Shown piece after piece: positions 33,155 to 34,565 of a stretch of 34,565 nucleotides of DNA. Position 1 is the stretch's first letter. Every line of letters starts with the position of its first letter. This stretch comes from Actinomycetota bacterium (GTDB lineage Bacteria; Actinomycetota; Actinomycetes; Actinomycetales; Microbacteriaceae), in NCBI GenBank assembly GCA_030838475.1, contig JAUZFP010000038.1:1-34565 (forward strand), given 5' to 3'. The translations under genes were made by a program, and so were the position numbers. The notes under the pieces were generated by a model, which was given only the letters and a program-made list of their open reading frames with translations, had not been told where the DNA came from and searched no databases.

Positions 33155-34480
33155 TTAGTTCTTGGGCCAGGACCCGTCGATCGTGGCGAGCACCTTGGCG
33201 GTGGGCGTGCCGTTGATCCAGTCGACCATGCCGGAGAGGAAGGTTCCCTCACCGACGACGGACGGCATGAGATCGCTGGCGCTGAAACGGATGGTCGCCT
33301 GCTGGCTCTGCATGAGCGACACGGATGCGTTCAGCAGCAGGTCGGGAGCGTCCGACGGGATGATCGTCTTGGCCGGGCTGATTGCGCCGCCCAGCTTCAT
33401 CCGGCTCTTTGCCCACGCCGTACTGGCCAGGTAGTTCTGAACCTTGACCGTGTCCGAGTCGTTCGAGAATGCGGCGACGAAGTCACCACTCACCGTGAAC
33501 GGGGTCGGTCCGGCCTTGCTCGGCGGAAGCATGAACGCCCAGATCTTCTGCTGGGGGCCGATTGTGACGACACCGTTGCTGGTCGTCTGCAGGTCATCGA
33601 GGAACGCGGATGACTCAACGGTCATCACGCACTTGCCGCTCTCGAGCGCACTCGCGACCTGCGTACTCGACGTGGTGTTGATCGAGGCGACTCCACCGAA
33701 TCCCGCGTTCACGTAGGGGGCGTTCTGCAGGATGTCCCCAGCCTGGGAAAGTGCGTTCTGGATGGAGGGATCACTGAACTTGATCTCGTGGGTGACCCAC
33801 TTGTCGTACACGGCGGGACCCTCCTCGCGGAGAACGATGTCGTTGATCCAGCTCTCACCCGCTGCGCCGGTGGACGAGTCGGAGGCGAAACCCTCGCACC
33901 AGGGCGGCTGGTCGAGGTTGATCCGGAGCCGACCGGTCAGGGTGAGCAGTTCGTCCCAGGTGGTCGGAATCGTGATGTGAAGTTTCTGGAATGCGTCCGG
34001 CGAGTAGAACACCCAGCCATTGAGTTTGGCGAGAAGCGGTGCCGCGTAGTCGACCGAATCGACGGTCGTGTAGGCATTCCACTGCGCGGGGAAGGTCGAG
34101 TCGACGGTCGACTTCACGCTCGCCGGAAGTTTCTGGATGTAGCCAAGTTTCGCCAGATCATTGACTAGTCCGGGTTGTTCGAAGATCGCGAGGTCGGGGG
34201 TATTGCCCTGCTGCGCCTCGCCGCCGATGTTTTCCTGGAAATTCGCGCTACCCGTGTACTGGATCTTGATGTGGTTGGCTTTTTCCCAACCGGCCCACGA
34301 TTTCTCCAGTCGAGTCGCATCCGTCCCGACCAGCGGGCCCTCGATCTTCACGACGCCGTCTGCGGCTCCAACGTTGGCCGCAGCGCCTCCCCCGGTTCCG
34401 GAGGAGCAGGCTGTCAGCGTGAGACACGCGAGCGCCAACGCGAGCGCGGGCAGCGCAAAACGACGTGATGCAGACTTCAT
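33155..34480 (-). CDS. Sugar ABC substrate-binding lipoprotein, alpha-glucoside (AglE)-like
   Basis: 441 residues with a lipoprotein signal: MKSASRRFALPALALALACL, then lipobox LTAC (Cys25) and a Gly/Ala linker. The segment WCEGFASDSSTGAAGESWINDI followed by LREEGPAVYDKWVTHEIKFSDP resembles AglE-type alpha-glucoside binding proteins as I recall them. The ATG at 34480 has AGGGAG eight bases upstream. The next gene downstream, 67 bp on, is an exporter, so no permease or ATPase follows; partners may lie upstream off the right edge or elsewhere. The substrate is inferred from family only. Confidence 0.88.
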   Translation of the reverse strand: MKSASRRFALPALALALACLTLTACSSGTGGGAAANVGAADGVVKIEGPLVGTDATRLEKSWAGWEKANHIKIQYTGSANFQENIGGEAQQGNTPDLAIFEQPGLVNDLAKLGYIQKLPASVKSTVDSTFPAQWNAYTTVDSVDYAAPLLAKLNGWVFYSPDAFQKLHITIPTTWDELLTLTGRLRINLDQPPWCEGFASDSSTGAAGESWINDIVLREEGPAVYDKWVTHEIKFSDPSIQNALSQAGDILQNAPYVNAGFGGVASINTTSSTQVASALESGKCVMTVESSAFLDDLQTTSNGVVTIGPQQKIWAFMLPPSKAGPTPFTVSGDFVAAFSNDSDTVKVQNYLASTAWAKSRMKLGGAISPAKTIIPSDAPDLLLNASVSLMQSQQATIRFSASDLMPSVVGEGTFLSGMVDWINGTPTAKVLATIDGSWPKN

Positions 34481-34542
34481 GATTGGTTCTCCCTGGCGCG
34501 ACGGTGCACTTCCAGAGGGTATGCGCCCGCCCTGTACCCCGG

Positions 34543-34562
34543 GCAGTCCCCACTTAGGGTGA
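34543..34562. promoter_or_regulatory. Imperfect dyad upstream of the AglE-like gene
   Basis: GTCCCCACTTAGGGTGAC has inverted GTC-CC and GG-GAC ends around an AT-containing centre, about 65 bp before the ATG. It could be an operator, but the symmetry is partial and the window ends here. Confidence 0.2.
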
Positions 34563-34565
34563 CCG

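Noticed and set aside
31210-33216. Long open plus-strand frame opposite the ABC half-transporter
   Set aside because: Its translation is Arg/Asp/Glu-rich and without known domains, and it mirrors the high-GC codons of the clear ABC gene on the other strand. Similar long antisense frames at 27493-29037, 21093-22604 and 4493-5731 were set aside for the same reason.

Overview
The window is about 34.6 kb of high-GC chromosomal DNA from an actinobacterium, most likely a member of the Microbacteriaceae. The grounds are the GC-rich third codon positions, frequent GTG and TTG starts, sugar ABC importers that lack their own ATPase, Streptomyces-type xylose isomerase, and a cbs-metB pair arranged as in mycobacteria. 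The genus cannot be named from sequence reading alone. Gene density is high: 26 protein genes are called, all on the minus strand except xylA and xylB. I see no tRNA, rRNA, CRISPR array, insertion sequence or prophage gene.

Left edge (1-3379): a vanH-type D-lactate dehydrogenase, cut by the window edge, lies downstream of a Gfo/Idh/MocA oxidoreductase and a saccharopine-dehydrogenase-family protein. The vanH-like protein follows the enterococcal VanH enzymes along its whole visible length, so a glycopeptide-resistance-type vanHAX cluster may continue off the left edge.

Arabinan region (3414-10538): a LacI-type repressor is followed by a sugar ABC importer (binding lipoprotein and two permeases), a GH51 alpha-L-arabinofuranosidase and a GH43 endo-arabinanase lipoprotein. 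The importer promoter carries a 12-bp palindrome and a second half-conserved copy. A third copy lies before the lacI gene, which points to one autoregulated arabinan/arabino-oligosaccharide regulon. Xylose/beta-glucoside region (10616-18347): a tight operon LacI - GH1 beta-glucosidase - ROK regulator - Bcr/CflA-type MFS transporter diverges from xylA-xylB. The xylA-xylB gap holds two strong stem-loops.

Middle (18344-23878): a YjeH-like APC exporter is overlapped by a cyclase-family (PF04199) amidohydrolase with an altered metal motif. A GT39/ArnT-like membrane glycosyltransferase is overlapped by a GT2-GtrA fusion, resembling the Bacillus ykcB-ykcC pair, which suggests lipid-linked sugar supply and envelope glycosylation. 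Then come transsulfuration genes (metB, cbs), a NUDIX hydrolase and a small four-helix membrane protein (23934-27460).

Right part (27532-34480): the most unusual unit is a membrane-bound class III cyclase (dCache-like sensor, HAMP, cyclase domain) whose gene overlaps that of an MscS-type channel with a C-terminal cyclic-nucleotide-binding domain. Both proteins have lost some of the usual signature residues: the second metal Asp of the cyclase is His, and the Glu and Arg of the phosphate-binding cassette in the channel are replaced. This looks like a dedicated two-gene sensor-to-channel system with altered chemistry. A multidrug-type ABC half-transporter and an orphan sugar-binding lipoprotein finish the window.
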